Shown here in pieces: positions 1 through 12,200 of a DNA stretch of 64,000 nt. The notes beneath the pieces are model-generated. The model saw only the letters and a list, made by a program, of their open reading frames with translations. It did no database searches and was not told the origin of the DNA. Source of the stretch: Corythucha ciliata (Eukaryota > Arthropoda > Insecta > Hemiptera > Tingidae). Location of the stretch: positions 19,755,009 to 19,819,008 of the forward strand of contig CM075938.1 in assembly GCA_038030265.1 (NCBI GenBank), given 5' to 3'. Positions within the stretch are counted from its first letter, which is position 1. Each line of letters opens with the position of its first letter. Made by a program: the position numbers and the translations under genes.

Positions 1-879
1 TTCCCCCGCTAACACTAAAAATACACTTTCTCGCAGCCACGTTAAATTCAACAAATTTGTTTCTCTTCTCCATTGCGCTTGTCTTCCACTAATTTTATTT
101 TTGTACAACACGGAATTTCCCTTGTTTTTAGGGTACTCAAAGTAAAATCTTGGGTAAGCCGAGCTCACTGATACGCACACGCCCACGTCACCCTTCCTCG
201 TTTTAATTTCATTTTTTTATGATTCATACAACGTGCGAACTACTTTCAGTTGTCCCTAAAAAAAAGAGAAAAAATGGTTTTTTGATGTTTTTCGCGGCAA
301 ATGAGGCTCGTCGTGTGTGGGCCTGTCGCCCACTTCAAATCCTATAATGATATTGAAATTCACGGCGCTAGCTCTCTGTAGGTCAGCGCAATGCACCCCT
401 ACCTCCCCACCCAACAACACGCGGTCGTCCTAACGAGACATTTCACGGGATAAAACAGAATAAAAATGATTTCTGCTGAACGCTGTCGTCTTCTTACTCC
501 ACGTTGTAATATTTTCTCTCTTTTTAGAAACTCTTGAAGGGGAATCCTATGGAAACCAGTCTGCGAGGCTAAAAATAAATATTTTCCAGCTATAATTTCT
601 ACTATCCTAACGTAAATAACACTTTACGGAGAAAAGCTTTCCAGGAAAGACCCCCCCCCCCCACCACATACTCACGTTGACTCGTAGGAAGAAAGAGAGC
701 GCTTTCCCTTGTTTGTGACGAACTTTTGTAATGATATTGATACACTTTGTTTCCTCTCAATTAAAGACACGCTTGAGAAGCTGAATAGGTGGAAAAAGAT
801 CGCATCATTAAATTAAAAAGCTCGAGCATTTTAAAATAATAAATCTGACAACTTCTGAACTCCCCAGTATAAGAGGTGA
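1..879. other. Non-coding sequence, no gene seen
   Basis: AT-leaning sequence with T and A runs and a poly-C run near 650-662. No reading frame, RNA gene or repeat family was recognised here. Confidence 0.6.
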
Positions 880-1158
880 CTAAATAGGTGTAGATGGATC
901 CCTAGCTGTCAGCCTCAGCAGGGTGGTAGACGTCAGGGTCAGCCCAACCCAACACTCATGTCTTCATCGCCTCAGGGAAACAATGTGAACCAGATCGAAG
1001 AACAGCTGTTCTTTGTCAGAGTGGCGGCTGTTGCCACGAAGGGTGACGAAGAGGGCCTCCGCACCCTGTTATCGTTGGCAACTGAGGATACTAGCAGATA
1101 CAAAGAGGGAGCGACCGCCTCTCTCGTTCTGATTCCTGTCAGATTCTGTTGTTTATGA
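880..1158 (+). pseudogene. Coding-like relic, possibly ankyrin-type
   Basis: The frame is open from the stop at 877 to the stop at 1156, with an ATG at 958. Upstream of that ATG the frame is rich in Gln, Gly and Pro. After it comes EEQLFFVRVAAVATKGDEE and then a helix-like LRTLLSLATED segment. This resembles the loop-helix pattern of an ankyrin repeat (A..GD...L..LL) but is only a by-eye resemblance. The stretch is noticeably GC-richer and less homopolymeric than its surroundings, and a pyrimidine-CAG sequence just upstream (ending 866) could be a splice acceptor. It stops abruptly, so it is a broken exon, a lone exon or a chance frame. The family assignment is inference. Confidence 0.25.
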
Positions 1159-1560
1159 TAAAAAAGAATCAATTTCGCGCGTTTGGCTCTTTCAAATCTC
1201 AAATTAAAAGGTCCCCTGTGGGGTGCTAGAATGGCTGACGCGAGCAGCAACAGGAAATACTCCAGCAACTTCGACTAAGCGACCTCCTCACCCTCCAGAT
1301 CTCAAGGCCAGCACTCGGCTATCGGACGACAGTCCTCCTCTGTGCCTGTGGTGCTGTAGGTCCTCTGATGTGTGGGACACTCCCTGAGCAGCGCCAGCCT
1401 CCAACCTCCGCCACCCCCCCCCCCTCAATACCGCATGACACAACTTGTCTGACACCCGTGGTACTGACCCATGGAAGGGCCAAAGGACACCCTTGCCTAG
1501 ACCACACGGGAGCCACGGTAACAGCGCTGGCATAATGGTCCCGACCGCCAGACTATGAGA
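1159..1560 (+). other. GC-rich degraded coding-like tail
   Basis: GC-richer continuation of the preceding relic. It begins with a single family B unit near 1165-1200 (AATTTCGCGCGTTTGGCTC). Further on, several frames are open for 60-80 codons on both strands, for example 1288-1533 on the minus strand. They are broken by a poly-C run near 1413-1426. Short plus-strand stretches such as RTVLLCACGAVGPLM again recall ankyrin repeats, but the frame would have to shift to join them to 880-1158. I treat this as decayed sequence and do not call a gene. Confidence 0.25.
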
Positions 1561-1619
1561 GACAAGAGAATGAGTTGAGTAGAGGCTAGTACGCTAGTCT
1601 CATGAAGTCCTCCCGGATG

Positions 1620-2335
1620 CAAATCGACAAATTCGATGAAACGAATTTGCGCATTTTCTCACCTTTAGCAGCAAAGTAGCGTTTTTATCCACGATGTTTC
1701 TTGGGTTTCCACGAGTTTTGGAGCTTTCCTCAATGTTAGCAGCGAGTTAGCGATTTTTCCAATTTTGTAGCAGGGGATTAGCACTTTTCTCAGTTTTAGC
1801 TGAAAATAAGCGTTTTTCCTCAATATTAACCGCGAATTAGAGTGCTATTCACAGATAGGGATTTTTTTGGTTCACTATAAGTTATGCATGAGAGATTTTT
1901 CTCAGTTTTACCCGGGAATTAGCGCGTTTTTCACCGATTACCATAAATTGGCGCCTTTTCTCAATTTCTGCCTTGAAAGTCGGCCTTCAGAAGCCGTGAA
2001 TGGCGTATATTCAGTTTTGACGCCAACTAGAATTCTCCTCAATTTTATCCGCGAACTAGAGCATTTTCTTAATTTTAGCAGCGTAGTAGCGTTTCGAACC
2101 TGTGAATTAGCGATTTTTCTCAATTTCAGCCACGAATTGGCGTTTTGTGCAGTATTCTCTGTAAATCGGCAATTTTTTTTTTTCATTTTTGGCCGCGAAT
2201 TACCACTTTTTATCATTTTAGAGGCTTAAAATTACCCTTTAAAATCTCATAATTTTGGGCCAGACTAATTATTTATTTTCTAAATTAGTAGTTTTCACAT
2301 TTTAGCACCGAATTAGCAATGTTATATTTCTTTTA
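1620..2335 (+). repeat. Family A degenerate tandem array, block 1
   Basis: Roughly 29 bp units with a core CTCAATTTTAGC followed by CGCGAATTAGCG. Units repeat about two dozen times with heavy divergence and small indels. The core recurs, for example near 1786-1815, 2037-2060, 2070-2095 and 2126-2150. The weak frames here simply read through the repeat. Confidence 0.8.
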
Positions 2336-2526
2336 GGTATAGATTATTGCTTAATGGGATGTTTTTTAATTTGATTTGTTTATAATTTATTTTTTAATGT
2401 TTTTTTGTAATTTGAACACATACAGCCGTGTGGTTTTTGAAAGGATGCATTTCGGGCCCAATCCCAGTGTCCCTCATCAGCAATCTATATTTTTAAAAAA
2501 TGACAAAATGAAAAGACAATACCGAC

Positions 2527-2831
2527 TAGAGGTGGGTTAAATAACGGTTAACTGTTATGGCGCAACAGTTAACAATAAAATAACTAACGACCAGTTAATC
2601 ACGTTGAAAAATAACTGGTCAATTCAACCAGTTTCTTCTCAACGCTCGGAGATGGCGTTATCTATCAACGAGTTAACACTCAACAGTTGCGGGAGAAGAA
2701 CTGTTGTCCCTAGCGGGAACGAAACAAAACAGACCAACCAGTTAATTTTTAACGGTTATTTCGTAACAGTTATTTTTCGTCAACGAACGTTAATTAACGT
2801 TTACGAAAAATAACGATAACGCCCATCTCTA
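2527..2831. mobile_element. hAT-type MITE, 305 bp
   Basis: The left end reads TAGAGGTGGG and the right end CCCATCTCTA, inverted copies with one mismatch. The element is flanked by ATACCGAC (2519-2526) and ATACCGAT (2832-2839). An 8 bp target duplication with one change is the signature of the hAT superfamily. The interior is full of GTTAAC and CAGTTAA motifs in both orientations and holds no transposase coding, so it is non-autonomous. It sits in the spacer between the two family A blocks. Confidence 0.8.
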
Positions 2832-2839
2832 ATACCGAT

Positions 2840-3140
2840 ACCGACTAAAAATAAATTTAAAAAAAGAAAAAAAATACCAGAAATAAAACAAAACAAACGG
2901 GCACGATAATCACGTTATCCGCATACTGCGGCAAAACTAGCCCCTTAGAGCTTCTATATCACAAGAACAATGCGGAAAAAACCGTCTACCTTTCATACCG
3001 GCTTCCTATATAATATAAATAAATAAACATCCCCCTCACTCCATCAATTGAACGTTAAAAAATGACCAAATTAAAAAACTAACTTCCCATTAATATTTCA
3101 GAACAGCCCAATCAACAAAACAAAGATCAACGATAGATTA
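2840..3140. other. A-rich spacer, no gene seen
   Basis: A-rich sequence between the MITE and the second family A block. No recognisable feature. Confidence 0.5.
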
Positions 3141-4115
3141 TTGTTTCTTCTCAGTTTTAGCCCGTGAATCAGCGTTGTTTTTACTTATACCCGTTCATGA
3201 ACTTGCCGTTTTTATGATTTTTAACCACAAAGTGGCCGTCAGAAGGCGCGTATTTAAATTAGAAATCTCAACACTCATTATCCGAGAATTAGTGATGTCC
3301 CTCAGTTTTATCAGTGAGTTGGCGCTATTTCTAAATTTTAGCAGCGTACTAGGGTTTCGCTTTCAAACCCGTACATTCTACCAAATTTTTTCTCTATTTT
3401 TCAAGAAGCGGCGTTTTTCTCAATATAAGCTACAAATTAGCCATTTTTTTATATTTTTAGCAGAGAATTATCACTTTTTCCCAATTTGAACTGAAAATGA
3501 GCGTTTTTCTTAATTGTAGCCGCGCTAATTAGTAATTTTTTCAATTTTAGCCCTGAATTGATGAGTTTCTTTATTTGCACCCGCGAAATTTTTCCTAAAC
3601 TTTATATCCGCAAATTGCAATTAGTCATTTATCTTAATTTCATCAGTAAAAAAGCGTTTTTCTGCTAATTTTACGGCGAATTAGCATCTATTACTTTTTT
3701 ATACGCGAATGGGTGATTTTTCGCAATTTCAGTTGCGAGTTGCCATTTTTGCCCAATTTTGACGTGAAAGCGTCATTTTTTTGGTAAAAATTTATAGTGT
3801 TTTCTCAGTTTTAATCGCGGGGTTGATTCCCACTATTTATTCGTGGAGTGGCCTCCATCATGCACCTTGAATCAGCGATTTTCCCCCAATTTTTGTCTGG
3901 AAGTTGCATCACAAATCAGCGCTTTTTCGCCGTTATAGCCACGAATATTAGCGATTTTTTGCCAGGTCAGCAAGTTGCAAGTTGCCGATGAGCACTTTAC
4001 TGGGCTTAAGGACCTATCGAAACTGGGTACACTGTGTATTTTCTCTTTTTAGCCACGAATTTTCCTGAAGATAGCGCGAATTTTCTCAATTTTAGCCACC
4101 AGAATAGCGGTCCGC
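3141..4115 (+). repeat. Family A degenerate tandem array, block 2
   Basis: Same ~29 bp units as block 1 and the same orientation (TCTCAGTTTTAGCCC then GTGAATCAGCG at the start, CTCAATTTTAGCCACC at the end). Divergence is higher toward the right. The two blocks are probably one array separated by about 800 bp of other sequence that includes the hAT MITE. Confidence 0.75.
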
Positions 4116-7030
4116 CCTTCTTGCCACTACCTTGGTAGGCTAATCCGTGCTGGGGTTTGCAGTCCAAGGAAGCAGCTGGACGCACGCGGACCTTTTCGGT
4201 CTGCTTGAAGTTGAGAAAATCTGCTAAACCTATAACTTCAACGAGAAACGCTCATTCGTATACTAGTAGCTCCGAGGGTAGGGGGGGGGGGTGGATTTAG
4301 TCGGCCCCTGAAGTACAATCATCACTTATGCCACGTTTAATGAATTTAGAGGGTTTCCACTTTCCACACCTAAAAATGGTGACTATACATGTAGAACGTT
4401 TGGCGTGACCTACAGTGGGCATTGTAACCTCCTCAAGGTAACTCCAACAACATGGAATGGGTGCATCACTCAGGCGGGTTAAGATTTAAAGCTGCCTAGC
4501 CTGGCCTGGCTGTGGTTCATACAATTTTTAGCATTTCTCCCGTTTTAAAGGAAGGATCCTCGGTGTATAAAACTTTGTAGAATTAAAGAAGTAAAGTTTG
4601 CTAAGTCCGAGAGTATACCATGGGGGTGTTTTTCAGCGTTTGCGTATGTGAGAAATATAGGAGAAAAAGAAATGGGAAAGTAAATAATTCATGAGAAAAA
4701 TTAACTCACAACGTTGTAGATACAAAGTGGATGAAATGTATTATTCATACGGGAGAGTTGTGGACCCCTCCAGCCCGACCGCGCGCGGGCTTTCTATCGC
4801 TTGGTGTGGACTACCAAGGAAGATAAATATCAAATATTTTCGTTACGCAATACTATAGCGTAGTTTTCCCGGCTATAAAATGTTCACCCTCATTTTCGAA
4901 AAGCATAATGTTGTCCTCGCAGCCCCTCCCGTCATGTTTCTTGCGCGGTCACACTAGACATATAAACGAAGATTTAGGACAGACGTTATATTTTCCTAGC
5001 CGGTTATTATGCGTTCGGAAGTTACATCTTTCAATACACTGAGTAATCGAGCGCGTAATATACCGCGTCTGTATTGGCTAGATGAAAACGCCAGTGATGA
5101 TTCCAAGAGAGATAGCCGATGATTGCTCTGTTTTCTATTAAGTACGTGATGACCCTCCTCTACCTTTTTCCCACAACACATTCATGACTTATTGAACTTT
5201 GTATGAGAGCGGGCCCGGTTCTATTCAACTCTCTCGCGCTATTAATTAAAATCTAGATCGATCGGTTCATCCCCCCCCCCCCGCCAACAGTCAACGCCGC
5301 AGTTGGCTCAATTTAATGGTATGCACTAAAAGACTATCCTTTGCAATCAAAATCGTTTTTATAGTACTCGAATGATGGAAGACCAGACCGCCTTTCGGTG
5401 CTTCCTTTATCGTGTCTTTTCTCTAGTGTTTTTTGTTTTTTTATTTTCCCACTAAGCTCGGAGAGCCCTCGAAATAATAATTAACTAGTTGACGTGAAGA
5501 GTGAATTCATTGCCCGATATGATCTTTTTCTCTGCCCCCGCCTTGCCCCTCAATGGAGCCTCTTTTTTCTTTTCTTTATTCTACTTTAGAATTGCTATGG
5601 AAGGTCTCACCAAAAGTCAATTTCACCAGGGGACAAAACAAAATGTTTTGTTGCTGTTGTTGTTGTTGTTGAAAAAAAAAACAACAACACTTTTTTGGGA
5701 TCACTAGTACCAGCGTGTCCCTCTCGGGGGCAAAAACTTATTACTAGAAACCATTTTAACTTGGAAAAGGGCACCGTTCTTTTTTTTTTTTTAGTTCATC
5801 ACTCCTAGGGCGCCTCTAAAGGGAAATCTTTTACCTTTAACCCCTTCTTATTTGTTACCCTTAATACCTTAACAAAAGATTTATAGAAGGGCGGTGAAAA
5901 TGGGTGAGTGTTCGCCTTGCTGTGAGGGTGGAAAAGGGCTTTTCATTTTAAAGGGTGAGTTTGTAGGAATCAATCGTTTGTCGGTTGTAAGTTTCCCAGC
6001 CTTGTGAAGAGAGTGTGACGGATGATTGAACGCAGCGGCGTGGGGGGGGGGGAGGGTAGAGATGAAGCTAAAAGTAGACGATTTTAAAATCTGGTTTAAA
6101 AATGAAACCCTTTTTAATGACTTTGATAGCAGTATGGTTCGTGAAAGTCATCATGACTTCCAGAGAGACTAGAAAGGTTGTGGGGTGGTGGGGTTAGCAA
6201 AACTAAGTTCTCTTCCCTCGCTCTCGTTAAAGTTTAAACTGACACAATGATGGACTGTTTTCCCTGTTTCTATGTTCTTGAAAGGTTTTAATCATTTCCA
6301 TCCCGACCATCCTATCATAGGGGTGGTTGGAGTTTTGAAATGTTAAGGGCGTGAATACGAAAGGGGGGTGGTAGGGGGAGCTGGGAGTGTTTTGGGGAGG
6401 AAGGTCGTCACTGGGGTACCGTACGTTACAATTTAGACAGGGGAGGGGGCGAGAATAAGAGCTTTGCGGTTCAACTCGCCGCGTGTATTAAAGCTTTCGG
6501 AAAAGTTTAAAATGATGAGTCATGCTCACCTCTTATAGTTTTGCCACCTGTAAAATCCTGTATTACAATGGTTTCAAGTCATCAAAAAAGTTCTAAAAAA
6601 TGTAATAAATTACAAAGAGTGTATGACACCTCGAACTACGGAAGAGGACGAGTAAATAGCGAGGGTGTGCTCCCATTATAGTCTGAAAGGAGTCTCCCGT
6701 AATAAATAGGCTGTTGAACAATGATTGATGAAGGAGGCGCAATGTTTGTTTAGGAGCTACCTCCCCCACCCCCTCGGATCACCCACACCCATCAGACACA
6801 CACAACAACAACCACTCAGCTCCAACTTTTGAAATGAACCCAATTCGTCCTCGCGAGGTTCTCCTGACCTGCATTGGTTCGCCGCAGGACCCTGTATAGG
6901 AATGAGAGGGGTCGTTGAACGTTCGACACATTGTCCATGGATTTGGGCCGATTTGTCTGGACTCCAGAGTGAGTCAGCGAATCTCATCCCTGGATTTGAA
7001 GGCTGCAAAATTTCTTAGGGCACGTGAGAA
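4116..7030. other. Non-coding sequence, no gene seen
   Basis: No supported gene. Landmarks are poly-G near 4279-4290, poly-C near 5272-5282, a short TTG microsatellite near 5650 and poly-G near 6042-6051. The stretch 6757-7008 is slightly GC-richer and open on the minus strand, but its translation resembles no family I know. Confidence 0.55.
5646..5690. repeat. (TTG)n with inverted A-rich partner
   Basis: About seven GTT/TTG units are followed by a poly-A run and AACAACAAC, giving a small hairpin-capable microsatellite. Confidence 0.7.
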
Positions 7031-7500
7031 ACGGTCCTTTTATAATCAGAACCCCTTTAAACTCATCTGATAGAAAATCTGTTTAGATTTCCGGAATCCC
7101 ACTGTCGAAAAATCCTGAGATTATTTCGCGGGGTTGGTTCACCCAAAACACCAATTTCGTTGTCTGGCCCGTAAAAGAAACAAGAATACAACATGCAATA
7201 ATTTTTCGTAATTTGCTCATTCAAGTAGTTGGCTGCTAGAACACCCCATTCCGAGTAGTTGTCACGCGGTTCCCTCACTCAAGTGACAAATTTCGCGGGG
7301 TTGGCTCACTGAAAACCCAATTTTGATTGCGGGGCTGTCACACTCGAAAAATTACATTCTTGGGATTGGATCACTCAAGATCCAATTTTGCTGGCTGGTT
7401 CAAGATAAAAAAAATCGCTCTTGAAAGAAGTAATGTCGTGGAGTTGGTTCATCAAAAAACCCAATGTGGCGGGGGCAACTTTGAACCAATTTTTTGGAAG
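7031..7500 (+). repeat. Family B degenerate tandem array
   Basis: Units of about 30-36 bp with core AATTTCGCGG and a second half like TTGGCTCACTCAAAAACC. Recognisable copies lie at about 7121-7160, 7289-7325, 7355-7400 and 7437-7465. The weak frames across it translate repeat sequence. Confidence 0.75.
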
Positions 7501-7540
7501 TATATATAGAAAAAGGATTGCCACGTGAATGGAATTTCTG

Positions 7541-7673
7541 AAGCCGGCCTCCACACATGCGGTATTTGCCAAATAACGAGCAAAATATTTTTCAATTTTC
7601 AGTTGGTCAGTTTCTAAGCAATGCAATATTTGGCTCGTTATTTGGCAAACACCGCATTTGTGGAGCCGGCTTT
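7541..7673. mobile_element. Short inverted-repeat element (MITE-like)
   Basis: The left arm, 7541-7590, and right arm, 7625-7673, are inverted copies of about 50 bp with few mismatches (AAGCCGGC, TTTGCCAAATAACGAGC). A ~34 bp spacer separates them. Outer ends are AAGCCGGC and GCCGGCTT. No convincing target duplication was found. The RNA would fold into a stable hairpin. Confidence 0.65.
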
Positions 7674-7766
7674 AGGTGATGGCGAACACACTAGAGTGAT
7701 GCGATATCTTTTCGACATCACCGACATAACTTGACAGCGTCTAGGACAGAAACAACTTGAAATACT

Positions 7767-8040
7767 ATAGAAGGTATAAAGGTCCAAAAGCAGCCTCAAG
7801 TTCCGTTTTACCATTTATTTGCCGAGGTTTCGCCCCACACTGGGCATGTTCACGGCTAAATACATAAATTAACATTAAAACAGCACATAACAATCCAAGA
7901 CTCACCTTATTGATCGTTGTGTGCTGTTTTAATGTTAATTTATGTGTTTAGCTGTGAACATGCCCAGTGTGGGGCGAAACGACGGCAAATAAATGGTAAA
8001 ACGGAACTTGAGGCTGCTTTTGGACCTTTATACCTTCTAT
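7767..8040. repeat. Long near-perfect palindrome, ~129 bp arms
   Basis: The arms 7767-7895 and 7912-8040 are reverse complements with only about ten differences and a loop of ~16 bp. Each arm carries TGGGCATGTTCAC or its complement and CAAGTTCCGTTTTACC or its complement. There is no coding content. It is probably a foldback MITE. Transcribed, it would give a long hairpin RNA. Confidence 0.85.
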
Positions 8041-8089
8041 TTTGAGGCTGTGCGCATCGTCTCGAAAATAACAACTGGAAATATTTGAG

Positions 8090-8880
8090 AGTGATGTGGA
8101 AACGATATCGTGCTGCCTTATAGTTGGCTCGTGTAACAAATTTCGTGTAGTTGGTTCACTCAAAACCAAATTTCGCTGGGCTGGTTCATGCAAAAAAACC
8201 AATTTTGTGGGTTTTGCTCATGGCTGAAGATGGACAAGTTAAGAATAATTGAAGTCCGAAAATTGATGGGGGAGGGGGGCTGAAAACACTGAAAGAATGA
8301 GCGAGGTCACTGATGTCCGCGGCTACAGCCCTTCTACATAGGTTTTGACAACCTATTCGAGGCTAAAAGTAAAGAAGCAGCTGCTAATTAGCGGCTATGA
8401 GAAAAAGTCGTAATTTAACACTTCATAAAATTACATTTCCTTGATTATTTAGAGATTAAAGGACCTCATAGGGATTTCTGCCCCGGGCCCCATACGCGTA
8501 GGTCCGCCCCTATGTGCCGTGATATTCGCCTTTTTGGGAAACCCAACCCAGTGAAATAATTTTTTTGATTTATTTATTTATTTTATACGCCAAAGCGGTG
8601 AAATTTCATTTTGGAAAACACGGACTGGTCATATTGGCTTTTTGAGTGGGCCGTGGACCGAACTCTCCAATTTTTTTCCTTCTGATAGCCGATCCACGAA
8701 CCCCCCGAGGGTGGGTTTGACTTTTCAATGGCCCGCACGAAGCTTTGTTTTTGAAGAGAACCAGACCCGTGAAATTCCTATATTTAAAATGAGGCAACAC
8801 CCGCGAAATTATTGAAAGAGCCAAGCTAAAACCACGAAGTTGGGTTCCACCGAGTCCACGAAATTTGAATTTTGTTTTAT
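8090..8880. repeat. Family B units in both orientations
   Basis: Plus-oriented copies occur at about 8130-8215 (TTTCGTGTAGTTGGTTCACT, TTTCGCTGGGCTGGTTCATG). From about 8530 to 8880 the copies are diverged and minus-oriented (GAAATTTCATTTTGG, TTGGCTTTTTGAGTGGGC). The section 8220-8520 between them is unassigned. Confidence 0.55.
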
Positions 8881-8925
8881 GGCCATAATGGTCCCTGTGG
8901 ATCACGCCTGCCAAAATGCCGATGG

Positions 8926-8962
<37 letters not shown>

Positions 8963-8963
8963 T
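8926..8963. repeat. (ATA/AAT)n microsatellite
   Basis: About twelve uninterrupted trinucleotide units of TAA/ATA. Confidence 0.95.
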
Positions 8964-9159
8964 CACCGGATTTATATAACAGCTCGTTTCTCCAGTTCAT
9001 AAATTCCTTTCTGGGAGGGGGAGGGGCAGAGGACTTTTCATTTCGTGGACATTTCATTAATGAAATAATCAATGATAATTAATGATGAGTGGGGTTTCGC
9101 GTTCTTTAAAGTGGGGATTTCTGTATAAACACACCAGACTTTTGAAACTATGACAGCAA

Positions 9160-9290
9160 GAAGTTTTCCTATCAGCAAGCAGTAAAGTCTCAGCAGTGAA
9201 GCCTCGGAAATTAAGCCTCACTGCCTCATCAATAAAACCTCAGCCAAAAAGGCTCATCAATAAAGGATCAGCAATGAAATGAAGCACCAC
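9160..9290 (+). repeat. Short-period (~14-16 bp) degenerate repeat
   Basis: Consecutive variants of CAGCAATAAAGCCT / CATCAATAAAGG, about eight units. The layout resembles the period-15 array at 56240-56775, though the unit differs. Confidence 0.65.
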
Positions 9291-12200
9291 GGAAGCTTGT
9301 CTTTATCGTGCGGAAACAGACTCTAACTCGGTTCAGTGCGAGAAACTGTCGATTTTGGCTGATCCCTTCATTCGTGTTCTCTGTTAAACTTGAAATGCCA
9401 AGGATTGAGCAGGGTCGGTGAGCCGTGGAGGTCTGACAGGACCGCAACTTTAACTCGATCGTACAAGTACATATCATTTTTAGTTTGTATATTTACAAAG
9501 ATTTTTTAAAAAAGAATTCTCCCTTTTTTGTTGTTTTTATCCGGCGAAAAGCCGATCCCAGATAAAGGGCACACGCTGCCCTTTTAGTCAAGTGGCTGTT
9601 TTTAGCCCTTTACATTATTTCCGCCATCCCCCCTCCTCTTCTTACGCTTTTTCCGATTGCTATTCAAGGATCATTAACTCAAAATCTAGTGCTTCGGATT
9701 GAAAAACGTTTGTTCCTGTCTTAAGAACGATTGAAAAAAAAGAAAGAAAGAGAAACCTCATTAACGCGCAAAATAAGAACTGCGACGTTGAAGAGTTTAA
9801 CTGCTAATTGGCGCGGGGACCATTAATTCATGCTTCGTACTTTCTCGAAGATTTCAAACTTCAAGCAATCCGCTCCGACCTAAATTAATTGATGAATGAT
9901 GCTGTTTTTTGTTGTATTTTTTTTTTTAAGGTAAGAAAGGTCGACTGTGAGGCAATCGTGAAGCTATTCTTCTTAATACCCGTCCCCTCCCCACAACCCC
10001 TTCCCAATCAGGGGAATAACCAAACGAGATGCCGCGTGTCAATCGTCTGTTTGATCCTCTCTACGTGGTTCAACAAACTTGTATTTTAATTTTTTGTAGA
10101 GTTGTTTGCCCTTTCTTTGTTTTGCTACTTTTGCGGTCACATGTATTATGTAAAAAAAGGTCTCAAGTCTCTCGTAATTCGTACTTCGTAGTCTCGTTGC
10201 CCGCCCTTAAACTCGCTGAAGGACACCAGGCACTGATGGAGATGTGTAGCTGAATTTACAGTTTCCCAGCCCCCAGAACATTCTGTTGGGTTGCTAAATT
10301 GGATCTTTAGGTTTCCATTCCGTTTCCATTGCTGGCGAATCGACAATCGAGCCGAGCTCACTTGCAAAGGTGTAAGGTGGCGCCGTGGGTCTGGGGAGGC
10401 TCGCAAAGCCTCACTTTAAATTTGGAAACAACCCGCACATTTTCCGCTTTATAAACAGTTGAAACGGCATGCGAAAAGGAACTCTTACATAAATAAAATG
10501 AAGAGGCGAATGGAGGTGCTGGAGCTCGGACCAAAAATTCAAGTTTCGTGTTGGTGAACTATATGAGATCAGACGTGCAGCATCGCTGGATTCCCTTGAA
10601 ACTTAACTTGGGCAAAGTGGGGTAGGTCCTGCATTATACAACATTCGACCCTCATTCTGCGCCTCCCCCCACCCATGTTCTTTTTTTTCACGTAGAAAAC
10701 CAGTAAACTTCCGTGTTTCCAATTCCAGTGAATTACACGAGGTTTTTACTCCACCCCACACCGTGCACCACCCCCTTTACCATTTCAAGTAGTTTTCCTG
10801 CTTTAACCCCCCACCCTTCTCCAAGTCATCCACTCTTCTATCTCACACACACCTTCTATACCCTTCTACTCTCTGAGGGTCTAACTTTGTAAAAAAATAA
10901 CGAGGCAATCTTTCACCGTGGCGCAACAACTTCGACCGAGAAGGTTCTCCTTTTCTTCGCTCTTGCTGTAGTGTTTTGGGTGGGGGGGGGGGGTTGGTGA
11001 GACGTGAAAAAGGTGTGCCAGAGAGGAAAACTTCTCGATTGAGGGTTCCTTTTAAGCGAAATATGTGTTTAGGTTGAAGAGATATGAAAGGGTTTGGCGG
11101 AACACACACAAAAAAGGGGAAGAAAATAGGTTCATGTGCGAGGCCGACGAATAGTGAACGCGGAGTTGGGTGGTGGCGACGGGGGGATGCTTCCGTGAGA
11201 AGAGGCGATTTTTGAGATATTTCACGTTATGCTATAGGATTCGGTTGATTTATTTCCGGGAAAAAATCACTTTCTAATTACGCCACTGAAGCGTAAAAAT
11301 CAATGAAAAGAATAAAGATGTCATTCAGTAGTCGAACGGGTATCTGTTTGCTTTCTACAGAGGGGTTGTATAAGAATTCCCGTGAATTCGTTTTGTTAGC
11401 TGGAAATATTCAAATTACGGTAATAACGCGGACTTTATGCCAATTTATTTCACAGTTACGCCTATGTCCGCTCCATATTTTACTGCATCAAAATTGCAGG
11501 GCCCTAAGGCAGCAGCACGTCATCCTTCCGCGAAATAAAAAACATTTCAACCAAGAGAGCAAGCGACCGATTGTTTTTGACAACACAGGTGAGTAAAATC
11601 TCTATTTCTCTCTCTTTTCATAAATAGTTTGAAAAACGGGAGAACATAAAAGAACTCACCGACCCGCAGCAATTTATTTTCAATGATGTACGTAGGATTA
11701 AAAAAGCTTTGCCTCCTCCCCCTCCTTTTTAAAATAACTTTATTTAATTAGAATGAAATCTCGTTGGCACGGAGAAGATATTACAGGTACTCGCATAAAA
11801 ACAGACAGTTTTAGCTAATAACCTAACGCCTAATTTGCCGTAATAAATTCAAAGCTCGCTAAAGAATGCTTGATCATAATTAATCTTCCTAAACGGATTA
11901 CATTAATCATCTACTCAGAAAGGTAAAAGTAAAGCACCCACCCCTGCTAAAAACTGGTGGGAAGGGTGTGGGCTATAAAAAACTCTTATCCTGACGCTTT
12001 ATTCCAGGCTCATACACTAAAAATTTGATTCTAAACTTCGTTCTATAACGTGTGTACCAGTATACGCGCGTGCTAATTCTCCAAATGATGTAGTACTCAT
12101 ACATCCAATCACGAACTCCATCCATTGTATAAAGGCACATCGCAGTGCGAGCGAGGCTCTCGGCGTCCCCAGCCTGCGTGAAGCGTCTACGAGATACACG

